Of a stretch of DNA of 64,000 nt, positions 9,127 to 18,356 are shown in pieces. Both the position numbers and the translations under genes were made by a program. The stretch comes from Planctomycetota bacterium. GTDB lineage: Bacteria > Planctomycetota > J058. Positions within the stretch are counted from its first letter, which is position 1. The number at the start of each line of letters is the position of its first letter. The notes beneath the pieces were generated by a model. The model searched no databases. It saw nothing but the letters and a program-made list of their open reading frames with translations, and was not told the origin of the DNA. The DNA lies in the NCBI GenBank assembly GCA_023954375.1, contig JAMLIC010000047.1, positions 1 through 64,000 on the forward strand. The letters are read 5' to 3'.

Positions 9127-10107
9127 ATGGCCACGATGACCCTCATCCAGGCGATCACCGACGGGCTGCGCACCGAGATGCGCAAGAACGACGACATCGT
9201 CGTGTTCGGCGAGGACGTGGGCCGAAACGGCGGCGTGTTCCGGGCCACCGAGGGGCTCCAGGCGGAGTTCGGCGAGGAGCGCGTCTTCGACTCGCCGCTG
9301 AGCGAGAGCGGGATCATCGGCGCGGCGGTCGGCATGGCCGTCTACGGCCTGCGCCCGGTGCCCGAGATCCAGTTCCTCGACTTCATCTACCCGGCGTTCG
9401 ACCAGATCGTCTCGGAGCTGGCCAAGTTCCGCTACCGCTCGGGCGGGCAGTACCCCGCGCCGGTGGTCATCCGCACGCCCTACGGCGGCGGGATCAAGGG
9501 CGGCCACTACCACAGCCAGTCGACCGAGGCCTACTTCACCCACACGGCCGGCCTCAAGGTCGTGATCCCGTCCGACCCCTACGACGCCAAGGGCCTCCTG
9601 TGCGAGGCGCTCAACCAGGACGACCCGGTCCTGTTCATGGAGCCGAAGGCCCTCTACCGCAAGGCGAAGATGGACGTCCCCGAGGGCGACTTCCGCGTGC
9701 CGTTCGGGCAGGCGAAGGTCCGCCGCGAGGGCACCGACATGACGCTCGTCGCCTGGGGCGCCATGGTGCCGGTGGCCATGGAGGCCGCGCGGCGCGCCGA
9801 GGACGACGGGATCTCCTGCGAGGTCCTCGACCTGCGCACGCTCGTGCCGCTCGACGAGGCGGCGCTGCTCGAGAGCGTGAAGAAGACCGGGCGCATGATC
9901 GTGGTCCACGAGGCGCAGAAGACGTCCGGCTTCGCGGGCGAGCTGACCGCGATCGTGGCCGAGAAGGCGCTCGAGTACCTGCAGGCGCCGGTGCTGCGCG
10001 TGACGGGCTTCGACACGCCGTTCCCCTACACCCTCGAGGACGTCTACATGCCCGACGCGGACCGGGTCATGCGCGCGATCCTCAAGACGCACCGGTACGA
10101 GGCCTGA
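9127..10107 (+). CDS. pdhB: 2-oxoacid (pyruvate) dehydrogenase E1 component, beta subunit
   Basis: 326 residues, the normal length for this subunit. It shows the TPP-dependent transketolase-like pattern: VVFGEDVGRNGGVFRAT near the N-terminus and LSESGIIGAAVGMA with the cofactor-binding Glu60. The middle carries the PYGGGIKGGHYHSQS segment, and the C-terminal transketolase domain includes GFAGELTAIV. It decarboxylates the 2-oxoacid together with an alpha subunit. No alpha subunit and no E2 acyltransferase are encoded in this window, so partners must be elsewhere. Gap to lipA is 6 bases. Assignment to pyruvate rather than branched-chain substrates is an inference. Confidence 0.93.
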   Translation: MATMTLIQAITDGLRTEMRKNDDIVVFGEDVGRNGGVFRATEGLQAEFGEERVFDSPLSESGIIGAAVGMAVYGLRPVPEIQFLDFIYPAFDQIVSELAKFRYRSGGQYPAPVVIRTPYGGGIKGGHYHSQSTEAYFTHTAGLKVVIPSDPYDAKGLLCEALNQDDPVLFMEPKALYRKAKMDVPEGDFRVPFGQAKVRREGTDMTLVAWGAMVPVAMEAARRAEDDGISCEVLDLRTLVPLDEAALLESVKKTGRMIVVHEAQKTSGFAGELTAIVAEKALEYLQAPVLRVTGFDTPFPYTLEDVYMPDADRVMRAILKTHRYEA

Positions 10108-10108
10108 G

Positions 10109-11536
10109 ATGGCGGAGCGCTACGAGGTCGCCGTGATCGGCGGCGGCCCCGGCGGCTACGTGGCGGCGATCCGCCTCGGGCAGCTGGGCAAGAAGACGAT
10201 CGTCATCGAGAAGAACGAGCTCGGCGGGGTGTGCCTCAACTGGGGCTGCATCCCGTCCAAGGCCGTGATCCACGCGGCCGAGCTGCGCCACGAGGTGCAG
10301 CACGCGTCGAAGGCCTTCGGGATCGGCACGGGCGAGGTCCCGGTCGACCTCGGCAAGCTGCGCGCCTGGAAGCAGGGGATCGTCAAGAAGCTCACCGGCG
10401 GGATCGGCCAGCTCCTCAAGGCCAACCAGGTGACGCACGTGCGCGGCACGGCCACGCTCACCGGGCCGAAGACGCTGAAGATCGAGCACCAGGACGGCAA
10501 GACCCAGGAGGTCGAGTTCCGGGCCGCGGTCGTGGCCACGGGCGCGACGCCGATCGAGCTGCCGTTCCTGCCGCGCTCGAACCCGCGGGTGTGGACGTCG
10601 CAGGAGATGCTCGAGCTCGACGTGCTCCCCGAGCGCCTGGCGATCATCGGCGGCGGTGTGATCGGCATGGAGATGGCGGCCGCCTACGCCAAGCTCGGCT
10701 GCCAGGTGACCGTGATCGAGCTCACGAAGACGCTCCTGCCCGGCGTCGATCCGGAGCTGGTCAAGCCGGTCAAGCGCCGCCTCGACGAGCAGAAGGTCAA
10801 GGTCCTCCTCGAGCACAAGGCCACCGGCCTGGAGGAGAAGGGCGACCACGCCGTCCTCGAGCTCGAGACGGCCGCCGGCGCCAAGGCGGACGACCTCGCG
10901 GTCGACCGCGTGCTCGTGTCGATCGGCTTCCGCCCGAACACGAAGGGCGTGGGGCTCGAGGACGCCGGGGTCCAGCTCGACCCGCGGGGGTTCATCCCGG
11001 TCGACACGCAGTGCCGCACGAACGTCGAGTCGATCTACGCGATCGGCGACGTGACCGGCCCGCCCTACCTTGCGCACCGGGCGTCCAAGCAGGGGATCGT
11101 GTGCGCCGAGGTGATCGGCGGCGAGCACGAGGCCGCGTGCGACTTCCAGGCCATGCCCGGCGGGATCTTCTGCGACCCCGAGGTGGCCACGGTCGGCCTG
11201 AGCGAGGATGAGGCGAAGAGGGCCGGCCACGAGGTCAAGGTGGGCCGCTTTCCCTTCGCCGCGCTCGGCCGCGCCATGGCCCAGGAGGCCACGGGCGGGC
11301 TGGTGAAGGTCGTGACCGATGCCAGGACGGGCGTGCTCCTGGGCGTCGGGATCGCGGGCGCCCGGGCCAACGACCTGATCGCCGAGGCCGCCCTGGCGAT
11401 CGAGATGGGCGCCAACGTCGAGGACCTGGCGCTCACGGTTCACACGCACCCGACCTTCAGCGAGGCCATGTGCGAGGCCGCCGAGGACGCCCTCGGCAAG
11501 GCCATCCACGTGGCCAGCCGGCGCTCGCCCCGGTGA
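10109..11536 (+). CDS. lpdA: Dihydrolipoamide dehydrogenase (E3)
   Basis: 475 residues. The flavoprotein reoxidises dihydrolipoyl groups of E2 using NAD+. Visible features are the FAD site GGGPGGYVAA near the N-terminus, redox cysteines C42 and C47 (GGVCLNWGC), the NAD site IIGGGVIGMEMA, and a second FAD segment YAIGDVTG. The C-terminal active-site pair is VHTHPTFSE, contributed in trans to the partner subunit. The gene begins one base after the E1-beta stop. Its own TGA overlaps the GTG start of the next gene. Expression should be coupled to lipA and pdhB. Confidence 0.96.
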   Translation: MAERYEVAVIGGGPGGYVAAIRLGQLGKKTIVIEKNELGGVCLNWGCIPSKAVIHAAELRHEVQHASKAFGIGTGEVPVDLGKLRAWKQGIVKKLTGGIGQLLKANQVTHVRGTATLTGPKTLKIEHQDGKTQEVEFRAAVVATGATPIELPFLPRSNPRVWTSQEMLELDVLPERLAIIGGGVIGMEMAAAYAKLGCQVTVIELTKTLLPGVDPELVKPVKRRLDEQKVKVLLEHKATGLEEKGDHAVLELETAAGAKADDLAVDRVLVSIGFRPNTKGVGLEDAGVQLDPRGFIPVDTQCRTNVESIYAIGDVTGPPYLAHRASKQGIVCAEVIGGEHEAACDFQAMPGGIFCDPEVATVGLSEDEAKRAGHEVKVGRFPFAALGRAMAQEATGGLVKVVTDARTGVLLGVGIAGARANDLIAEAALAIEMGANVEDLALTVHTHPTFSEAMCEAAEDALGKAIHVASRRSPR

Positions 11537-13005
11537 ACGACGACGCCCCGCGCGCGCTGCTCGCCGCGCGGGGCGTGGCCCGCCGACTCGCCGGCGCGGC
11601 GGTGGGCGGGGCGGTGGGCTTGGCGCTGCCCCGGTGGCTCGCGCAGCTCGAGCCGGACGCGAGCGCGGACTTCCCGCAGCCGGCCTGGGCGGCGTGGGTG
11701 ACCACGACCGCCTGGACGCTCGCCTGCCTGCTTGCCTGGTGCGCTGCGTTGCTCCTCGGCCTGCGGCTCTGCCGCGCGCTCCCCCGGCGGCGCCCGCTGG
11801 TGTTCGCGGTCTTCACCCTCCTCGCCGCGGCGGCCGGACCCGGGATCGCGGCGGCCGTGGTGGTGCTGCCCGAGCAGTCGGGGGGGCTCGACCCGTTCCG
11901 GATGTGGCCGCTCCTCGTCGAGGCCGTGCAGGAGGCGGGTCGCCCCGGCGCCGTCCCGCTGAGCCTGTCGCTCGGCGGCGCCGTGCCGCTCGGCCTCGTC
12001 GGGGTGGTCCTCGCTGGCCGTCCCCGCGCGCCCGCGTGGGCGCTCGTGACGCTGGCCGCGTGCGGCGGGTACCTGGGGCTGGCCGTCGTGTGCCGGACGG
12101 CGGCGTACGTCGATCCGGACGTGCTGCTCGGGCCGGTCCGGCACGCCGCCGTGCTCGGGCTCCCCGGCATCGTCGCGGGCCTCGCGCTCGCCCGCTCCGG
12201 AGGGGGCGCGCCCTGGGGGTGGCGGGTCGGATGGCCGCTGGCGCTCGCGACGATCGCGCTGGCCGTCCATGCGCACACGATCCACCTCGTGCACCACCTC
12301 GTGGCGCAGGACGCCATGGTGCGCTGGCGACCCGTGTCCCCCGGGCCAGCAATGCGGCCGGTGCCGCGGGAGGCCGGACCCGTCCGCTGGCTCGGCAGCG
12401 GGACGATCCCGGGGCTCCGGGCCGCGCTCACCGGACCCCACGCCCAGGTCGCCGCGCAGGCCCTGGCGCTCGCCGGCCCGGTCGCGCGCGAGGCCGTGCC
12501 CGACCTCCTCGCGCGGGCCGGTGCGGGCGACGGCCGCGCGCGCGCCACCGCCGCGTGGGCGGCCCTGCGCCTCGCGCCCGACGACGAGGACGTCGCGCGC
12601 GCGGTGTTCTCGCTCGCCCTCGCCCAACGGACGTATCCCGGGTTGCGAGAGGAGCTGGCGCAGGCGCTCTACCTGCACGACCGCCCGGTGGCCGGCCGCG
12701 TGCTCCTCGATGGCCTGAGCACCGACGACTCCTCGACGCGACGAGAAACCCTTCGCTGGCTGGTCCACTGGTGGGCGATCCACCCCGAGCACGCGGGCGA
12801 CGCGGGCGCTCTCGCCGAGGTCATCCTGCGCGCGATTGCATCGCAGCCGACCACCCGGAGGGACCTGGACCTGCTCTTCTGGCCGCACCGAGTCTTCCGG
12901 CTGGAGGCGCTCGCGCCGCACGTGCGGGCGGTGGGCGACGCACACCCGGAACTCGCCGCGACCGCCGACCAGGTGCTGGCCTGCATGGAGGCGCTCGGCC
13001 GATGA
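11533..13005 (+). CDS. Membrane protein with C-terminal helical-repeat domain, paralogue 1
   Basis: 490 residues. The first half has about six hydrophobic helices, and the second half is a soluble helical region with HEAT-like spacing (RWLVHWWAIHPEHAG). It is clearly paralogous to the product of 16961-18355. Shared features are the DAPRAL(L/V) N-terminus, GLDPFRMWP/GRGDPFRAWP, RPRAPAWALV and H(T)IHLVHHLV/HVPHVVHHVQ. No named family was recognised. GTG 11533 overlaps the lpdA stop (GTGA), and its own TGA overlaps the kinase ATG. Placement around a kinase suggests it is a partner, substrate or membrane anchor, which is inference. Confidence 0.8.
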   Translation: MNDDAPRALLAARGVARRLAGAAVGGAVGLALPRWLAQLEPDASADFPQPAWAAWVTTTAWTLACLLAWCAALLLGLRLCRALPRRRPLVFAVFTLLAAAAGPGIAAAVVVLPEQSGGLDPFRMWPLLVEAVQEAGRPGAVPLSLSLGGAVPLGLVGVVLAGRPRAPAWALVTLAACGGYLGLAVVCRTAAYVDPDVLLGPVRHAAVLGLPGIVAGLALARSGGGAPWGWRVGWPLALATIALAVHAHTIHLVHHLVAQDAMVRWRPVSPGPAMRPVPREAGPVRWLGSGTIPGLRAALTGPHAQVAAQALALAGPVAREAVPDLLARAGAGDGRARATAAWAALRLAPDDEDVARAVFSLALAQRTYPGLREELAQALYLHDRPVAGRVLLDGLSTDDSSTRRETLRWLVHWWAIHPEHAGDAGALAEVILRAIASQPTTRRDLDLLFWPHRVFRLEALAPHVRAVGDAHPELAATADQVLACMEALGR

Positions 13006-16000
13006 CGAGCCCCGACGAGACGGCCCCGCTCCCGCCGCCCGGCGCCCCGAACGACACGGTCCTCCTGCCCGGCCAGGGCGCGCCCGCGTCTCCTCCGACC
13101 GACGGCAAGAGCCTCGGCCGCTACCGCGTCGTGCGCGAGCTGGGCAAGGGCGGCATGGGCGCGGTCTACGAGGCGCACGACCCGGTCCTGCGCCGGCGCG
13201 TGGCGATCAAGGTCCTCCTCGGCGACGACGCGCCGCCGGAGGCCGTCGAGCGCTTCCGCATCGAGGCGCGCGCCGTCGCGCGGCTCACGCACCCGCACAT
13301 CGTCGGCCTTCACGACGTCGACGAGGCCGACGGGCGGCCCTTCCTGGTCATGGAGCTGGTCGAGGGCGAGTCGCTGGCCGCGAAGCTGAGACGCGACGGT
13401 CCGCTCGCGCCCGAGGAGGCGGCGCGGCTCGCTCAGCGCCTGGCCGACGCCCTCGCCTACGCGCACGCCCGCGCGATCCTCCATCGCGACGTCAAGCCGG
13501 CCAACGTCCTCCTCGACCGGGCCGGCGAGCCGCGCCTGGGCGACTTCGGGCTGGCCAAGGAGCTCGAGAAGGCGGGCAGCGGGCCGACGGAGGTCGGCGC
13601 CGTCATGGGCACGCCGGCCTACATGGCGCCCGAGGTGGTCAAGGGCGAGCTCGAGCGCGTCGACCGGCGCGCCGACGTCTACGCGCTCGGGGCGACGCTG
13701 TTCGAGCTGCTCACCGGCCGCCCGCCGTTCACGGGCGCGAGCATCCCGGTCGTGCTCGCGGCGGTCCTGCGCCGGGACCCGCCGCGGCCGTCGTCGCTCC
13801 GGCCCGGGCTCGACCGCGACCTGGAGACGATCACGCTCAGGTGCCTGGAGAAGGAGCCCGAGCGCCGCTACGCGTCGGCGGGCGAGCTGGCCCTCGACCT
13901 GGGCCGCTGGCTGGCCCACGAGCCGATCGCCGCCCGCCCGCCCGGGCTCGTCGAGCGGCTGGGCAAGTGGCGGCGGCGCAACCGCGCCGTCGCGCGGACG
14001 CTCGCGGCGACGAGCCTCGTCGCCCTGGCGCTCATGACCGCCGGCGCGGTGGGCTTCGTGCGGCGCCTCGACGAGGAGCGCCGCCGCTCGGAGGCCGCCG
14101 CGCGGGAGGCGCGCGAGGCGCTCGACGCGCTCGTCTACCAGGTGCGCGACCGCCTGGGCGACCTGCCCGGCGAGCGGCTGCGCGAGGTGCGCCGGGAGCT
14201 GCTTGCGCTCGCGGCCGAGCGCCTGGCGCGCCTCGACGACCTCGCCGGCGACCGTGCCCCGAGCCACGACCTGGCCGAGGCCTACCAGCAGCTCGCCGAC
14301 CTGGCCCAGGAGGCGGGCGACGCGCGGCGGGCGGCCGAGGCGGCGAGCCAGGCCGTCGCGACGGCCCGGGCGCTCGTCGCCCGCGACGGCGGCGCGAGGG
14401 CGTCGCGCTTCCTGCTCGCCGAGTGCCTGCGCGCCAGCGGCTACCTCCTCCTCCTGCAGAACGAGCTCCCCGCGGCCGCCGCGGCGCTGGAGGAGACGAC
14501 GCGCCTCCTCGCGGGCGACGCGGCCCGCGGCGACGGCGAGGCCGCCGCGCGGCAGGTCGACGCGCTCGTCCTCCTCGGCCGCGTCCAGCGCGAGGCGGGC
14601 GACCTCGAGGCGTCGCTCGGCAGCGGCCGGACGGGGCTGGCCCTCAGCCAGGCGCTCCTCGTGGGCCGGCCCGGCGAGCCCGAGCTGCAGAAGCTCGAGG
14701 CGCTCGCGCTCGAACACGTGGCCCACGTCCAGATGTTCACGGGCGAGGTGGCCGCCGCGGTCGAGGGCTTCGCCGCGGTCGCGGCGCGGCTCGAGTCGCT
14801 CCTCGATCGGGCGCCGGAGAGCGTGGCGGTGCGGCGCAACCTCCTCGACGTGTCGCTCGCCCTGGGCTTCGCCGAGGCCGCGCGCGGGCGGCTCTCCGGC
14901 GCAGCGCGCGCGTTCGAGCGGGCCGCCGCCCTGGCGGGCGCGCTCCGGACGCAGGACCCGTCGAGCCTGCGCTCGGCGCTCGCCCACGCCGCGGCGCACC
15001 AGGGGCTCGCGCGGGCGCGCGGCGACGCGGGCGAGGTCGCCCGCGCGCGCGAGGCCCAGGCGGAGGCGGTCGCCGCCCTGCGCGGCGTCGTGGCCCTCGA
15101 TCCCGATGCGGTCTCTCCGCGCCAGGAGCTCGCCGACGCCCTCGACGGCCTCGCCCGGCTGGCCCTGAAGCAGGGCGAGGCCGACGCGGCCGGCGGCGCC
15201 ATCACGGAGGCCGTGGACCTGTGCCGCGCGCTCGTCGACCGCCCCGGGCCGACCGACCAGGCGCGCGCCAGCCTCGCCTGCGCCCTCCTGCTCGAGGGCG
15301 AGCTCCTCCAGCGCCGCGGCGCGCTGCCGGAGGCCCTCGCGCGCTTCGCCGAGGCGGTCGAGGTCGAGCGCGCCCGCGTGGCCCGCGACCCGGGCAACCA
15401 GCGGGCGCGGACGGCGCTGGCCGCGGCGCTCGTCGGCCTGGGTCACGCCCGCGCCGACCACGACCTGCCGGACGCGGCCGACGCGGCCTTCGCCGAGGGT
15501 CTGGACCTCCTGCGGGCCCACACGCAGGGCGACGCCGCCGACCTCGAGCCGATCCGGATGCTGGCCGAGGCGCTCGAACGCCGGAGCGACCTGCGGCGGG
15601 CCACCGGCGACGCCGACGCCGCGCTGGCCGCGCTCGACGAGGCCCTGCCGCTCCGCCGTCGCGTCGCGGCCGGCGAGGTCGGGCGGCGCGGCCTCGCCGG
15701 CTGCCAGGGCCGCCGCGGCCGGCTGCTCCTCGCCGCGGGGGCGCTCGACGAGGCCCTGGCCGCCTACGAGGAGGCCGGCGCCCTGGTCGAGGCGCTCGCG
15801 GCGCAGGACCCGACCGACGCCGAGGCCGCCCGTGACCGGCGGCGCCTCGCCAGCGCCCTGGGCGACGTGCAGCAGGCCAGGGGTGACCTCGCCGCCGCGC
15901 GTGCGACCTTCGAGCGGGCCCTGGGGCTCCAGCGCGACGCGCTCGCCGCGAGCCCCGACGACCCGGAGGCCCGGCGCGACCTCGTCGTGGCCCACGTCAA

Positions 16001-16964
16001 GCTGGCGGAGGTGCAGCGCGCGGCGAAGGACCTCGCCGGCTGCGTCGCGACCTACGAGGAGGCCGTCGCGCTGAGCCGAGCCCTGGCCGCCGAGGTGGGG
16101 AGCGCGCTCCACCACGAGGACCTGGCCGCGAACCTCCTGCGCCTGGGCGACGCCGAGCGGCTCCTCGGGCGCCTGGACCGGGCCGAGGGGGTCTACGTCG
16201 AGGCGCAGGACCAGGCGCGCGCGCGCCTGGCGGCGACCCCCGACAGCGCCCGCGTGCGGCGCGACCTGCACGTCGCGCTCCTCCGGCTGGGCGAGCTGGC
16301 CTTCCGGCGCGACGACCTCGGCCGCGCCGGCCCCCTCCTGACCGAGGCGACGGACCTCGCGCGCGCCGCCGTGGCATCCGACCCCGACGCCCCCGGCGCG
16401 CGGCGCGACCTGTCCTTCGTGCTCCTGCGGCTGGCCGACGTCCGCCAGGCCGAGGAGCGCACGGCGGACGCGCTGACGCTCCTGCAGGAGATGCTCGCCA
16501 ACCACGAGCGGCTGGCCGCCCTGCGGCCGGCGCACGGGGCGGAGCTCGACCGGCTCCGGCCGATGGTCGCGGGCGCCGCGCGGGCCGAGGCCCTGCGCAC
16601 GGGCGAGCGCGCGCCGACCACGCCCGACGAGCACCTCGTCCGCGCCGAGGCGCTCGCGCGCGCCGGCCGCCACCGCGAGGCCCTGGCCCACTTCCGCCCG
16701 GCCCTCGTCGGCCGCGCCCCCGGCGATCCGGCGATCGCCGCCGCGCGCAGCGCCGCGCTCGCCGGGGCGGAGCGAGACGTGCTGCTGGAGGCCGTCGCCT
16801 GGCTCGCGCCGGCCGTGCGGGCCCTGCGGGAGGCGCTCGCGGTGGGTGACGAGGGCGACGCGCGCAGGGCGCCGCTCGAGGCGCGGCTGCGCGCGCTCGA
16901 GCGCGACGACCCCGACTTCGCCCCCCTGCGCGACCTGCCGGCGTTCGAGGCCCTGTTCCGGTGA
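13002..16964 (+). CDS. Large membrane Ser/Thr protein kinase with TPR sensor region
   Basis: 1320 residues. A Pro-rich N-terminal tail precedes a kinase domain at about 40-310: GKGGMG loop, Lys70, HRDVKPAN with Asp163, DFG 181-183, and the C-lobe CLEKEPERRYAS. A transmembrane helix lies at about 333-353, then a coiled stretch rich in Arg, Glu and Ala. Roughly 900 residues of TPR-like repeats follow (LARLALKQGEADAA-type units). The architecture is typical of Planctomycetota kinases. ATG 13002 is in a 4-base ATGA overlap with the upstream paralogue, and the stop is in a GTGA overlap with the downstream paralogue. Translation of all three should be coupled. Confidence 0.94.
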   Translation: MTSPDETAPLPPPGAPNDTVLLPGQGAPASPPTDGKSLGRYRVVRELGKGGMGAVYEAHDPVLRRRVAIKVLLGDDAPPEAVERFRIEARAVARLTHPHIVGLHDVDEADGRPFLVMELVEGESLAAKLRRDGPLAPEEAARLAQRLADALAYAHARAILHRDVKPANVLLDRAGEPRLGDFGLAKELEKAGSGPTEVGAVMGTPAYMAPEVVKGELERVDRRADVYALGATLFELLTGRPPFTGASIPVVLAAVLRRDPPRPSSLRPGLDRDLETITLRCLEKEPERRYASAGELALDLGRWLAHEPIAARPPGLVERLGKWRRRNRAVARTLAATSLVALALMTAGAVGFVRRLDEERRRSEAAAREAREALDALVYQVRDRLGDLPGERLREVRRELLALAAERLARLDDLAGDRAPSHDLAEAYQQLADLAQEAGDARRAAEAASQAVATARALVARDGGARASRFLLAECLRASGYLLLLQNELPAAAAALEETTRLLAGDAARGDGEAAARQVDALVLLGRVQREAGDLEASLGSGRTGLALSQALLVGRPGEPELQKLEALALEHVAHVQMFTGEVAAAVEGFAAVAARLESLLDRAPESVAVRRNLLDVSLALGFAEAARGRLSGAARAFERAAALAGALRTQDPSSLRSALAHAAAHQGLARARGDAGEVARAREAQAEAVAALRGVVALDPDAVSPRQELADALDGLARLALKQGEADAAGGAITEAVDLCRALVDRPGPTDQARASLACALLLEGELLQRRGALPEALARFAEAVEVERARVARDPGNQRARTALAAALVGLGHARADHDLPDAADAAFAEGLDLLRAHTQGDAADLEPIRMLAEALERRSDLRRATGDADAALAALDEALPLRRRVAAGEVGRRGLAGCQGRRGRLLLAAGALDEALAAYEEAGALVEALAAQDPTDAEAARDRRRLASALGDVQQARGDLAAARATFERALGLQRDALAASPDDPEARRDLVVAHVKLAEVQRAAKDLAGCVATYEEAVALSRALAAEVGSALHHEDLAANLLRLGDAERLLGRLDRAEGVYVEAQDQARARLAATPDSARVRRDLHVALLRLGELAFRRDDLGRAGPLLTEATDLARAAVASDPDAPGARRDLSFVLLRLADVRQAEERTADALTLLQEMLANHERLAALRPAHGAELDRLRPMVAGAARAEALRTGERAPTTPDEHLVRAEALARAGRHREALAHFRPALVGRAPGDPAIAAARSAALAGAERDVLLEAVAWLAPAVRALREALAVGDEGDARRAPLEARLRALERDDPDFAPLRDLPAFEALFR

Positions 16965-18355
16965 CCGACGCGCCGCGCGCGCTCGTCGTCGCCCGCGAGG
17001 TCGGCCGGCAGGTCGCGTGGGCGACCGCCGGCGCGGCGCTCGGGCTGGCGCTCGCGCGGCTGACGCTCGGGCCCCTCGAGGAGGAGGGCCCGGGCGCCCG
17101 GCCCTGGGTCGTCGCCGCCGCAGGCCCCCTCGGCGCCGTGGCCCTGTGGAGCCTCGCCCTGCTCGTGTGCGCCCGCGTGGCCGGCGCCGAGCGGGGGCGG
17201 CGACGCGCGGCGGCGCTCCTGCTCACGCTCCTGCTCGCGCTGGCCGCCGGGCCGCTCGTCGCCGCCCTCCTCGAGGTCCTGCCCGCCCACGTCGGCCGCG
17301 GCGACCCGTTCCGCGCCTGGCCCGACCTGCTCCGGGCCGTGCGCCAGGAGGTCCGCCCCGGGTCACCGGCCGTCGCGGTGACCCTCGGGGCCGTGGTCCC
17401 GCTCGCGCTCGTGGGCGGGGTGGTCGCCCTGCGCCCGCGCGCGCCGGCCTGGGCGCTCGTGGCCCTGGCGGCCGCGGGCGGGCACCTGGGGCTGGCCGCC
17501 GCGCTGAAGGCGTCGGACGCCCTGGACCCGTGGCTCGTCGTCGGACCCCTGCGCCACACGGCGCTCGTGGTCGCGCCGCTGGCCGTGGCCGGGCTTGCGC
17601 TCGCGCGCGGCCGATCGTCGGTCGGTGGGGTCCGCGGCTGGGGCGTCGCGCTCGGGGTCCTGGCGCTGTGTCAGCAGGCGCACGTCCCGCACGTGGTGCA
17701 CCACGTCCAGGACCATCACGCGCCGCTCTGGGCGCCCGACCCGAGCCCGCCGCTGCGGGCGGTCGGCCGCCGCGCCGTGCCGACGCTCCTCGCCCGCGCG
17801 GGGGCGCGCGGGGCGTGGCATGTCCGCGGGGGGATCTGGCAGGCCGTGGACGCCCGAGCCGCCCTGACGCTGGCCGCTGGCGACGCGCGGGTGGCCGCCG
17901 CGGTGCTGGAGATCGCCGTGGCGGCCGGGCCCTCCGACGGGCGTGAGGCCATCTCGAGCGCGCTCTGCGCGGCGCCGGACCCGGCGGTCGGCACGTTGCT
18001 CGTCGAGCGGCTGCGCCAGACCGAGGAGCCGGAGGAGGTGCGGGCGCTTGCCCGCTGGCTCGTGAGCTGGTGGGTCGTGCACCCGGGTGCGCCGTCGAAC
18101 CCGAACGCGCTGGCCGTCGGCCTCCTCCGCGCGCTGGCGGCGATCGGGCCCGATACGGCGACGCTCGAGGAGGTCGTGTTGCCACATCTCCCCGACCGGG
18201 TCGCGTGGGCTGCAGCGCAGGGGGTGACCCGGGACGGCCGGGACCTCGAGGTCCTGCGCGAGGTCATCGCGCTGCGCGTACGCATCGCCGCCCGCGCGCA
18301 TCCGGAGCTCGCGCCCACGGCCGAGGCCCTGCTCCAGCACCGCTACCTGCGCTGA
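16961..18355 (+). CDS. Membrane protein with C-terminal helical-repeat domain, paralogue 2
   Basis: 464 residues, paralogous to the product of 11533-13005 across its whole length. It has about six N-terminal hydrophobic helices, conserved GRGDPFRAWPDLLRAV and LRPRAPAWALVALAA, a His-rich HVPHVVHHVQDHH segment at the end of the membrane part, and a helical C-terminal half containing RWLVSWWVVHPGA. The duplicated WWxxHP motif suggests a conserved surface. It starts at GTG 16961 inside the kinase stop. It is convergent with the gene at 18357, with a single base between the two stops. Function is unknown. Confidence 0.8.
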   Translation: MTDAPRALVVAREVGRQVAWATAGAALGLALARLTLGPLEEEGPGARPWVVAAAGPLGAVALWSLALLVCARVAGAERGRRRAAALLLTLLLALAAGPLVAALLEVLPAHVGRGDPFRAWPDLLRAVRQEVRPGSPAVAVTLGAVVPLALVGGVVALRPRAPAWALVALAAAGGHLGLAAALKASDALDPWLVVGPLRHTALVVAPLAVAGLALARGRSSVGGVRGWGVALGVLALCQQAHVPHVVHHVQDHHAPLWAPDPSPPLRAVGRRAVPTLLARAGARGAWHVRGGIWQAVDARAALTLAAGDARVAAAVLEIAVAAGPSDGREAISSALCAAPDPAVGTLLVERLRQTEEPEEVRALARWLVSWWVVHPGAPSNPNALAVGLLRALAAIGPDTATLEEVVLPHLPDRVAWAAAQGVTRDGRDLEVLREVIALRVRIAARAHPELAPTAEALLQHRYLR

Positions 18356-18356
18356 C

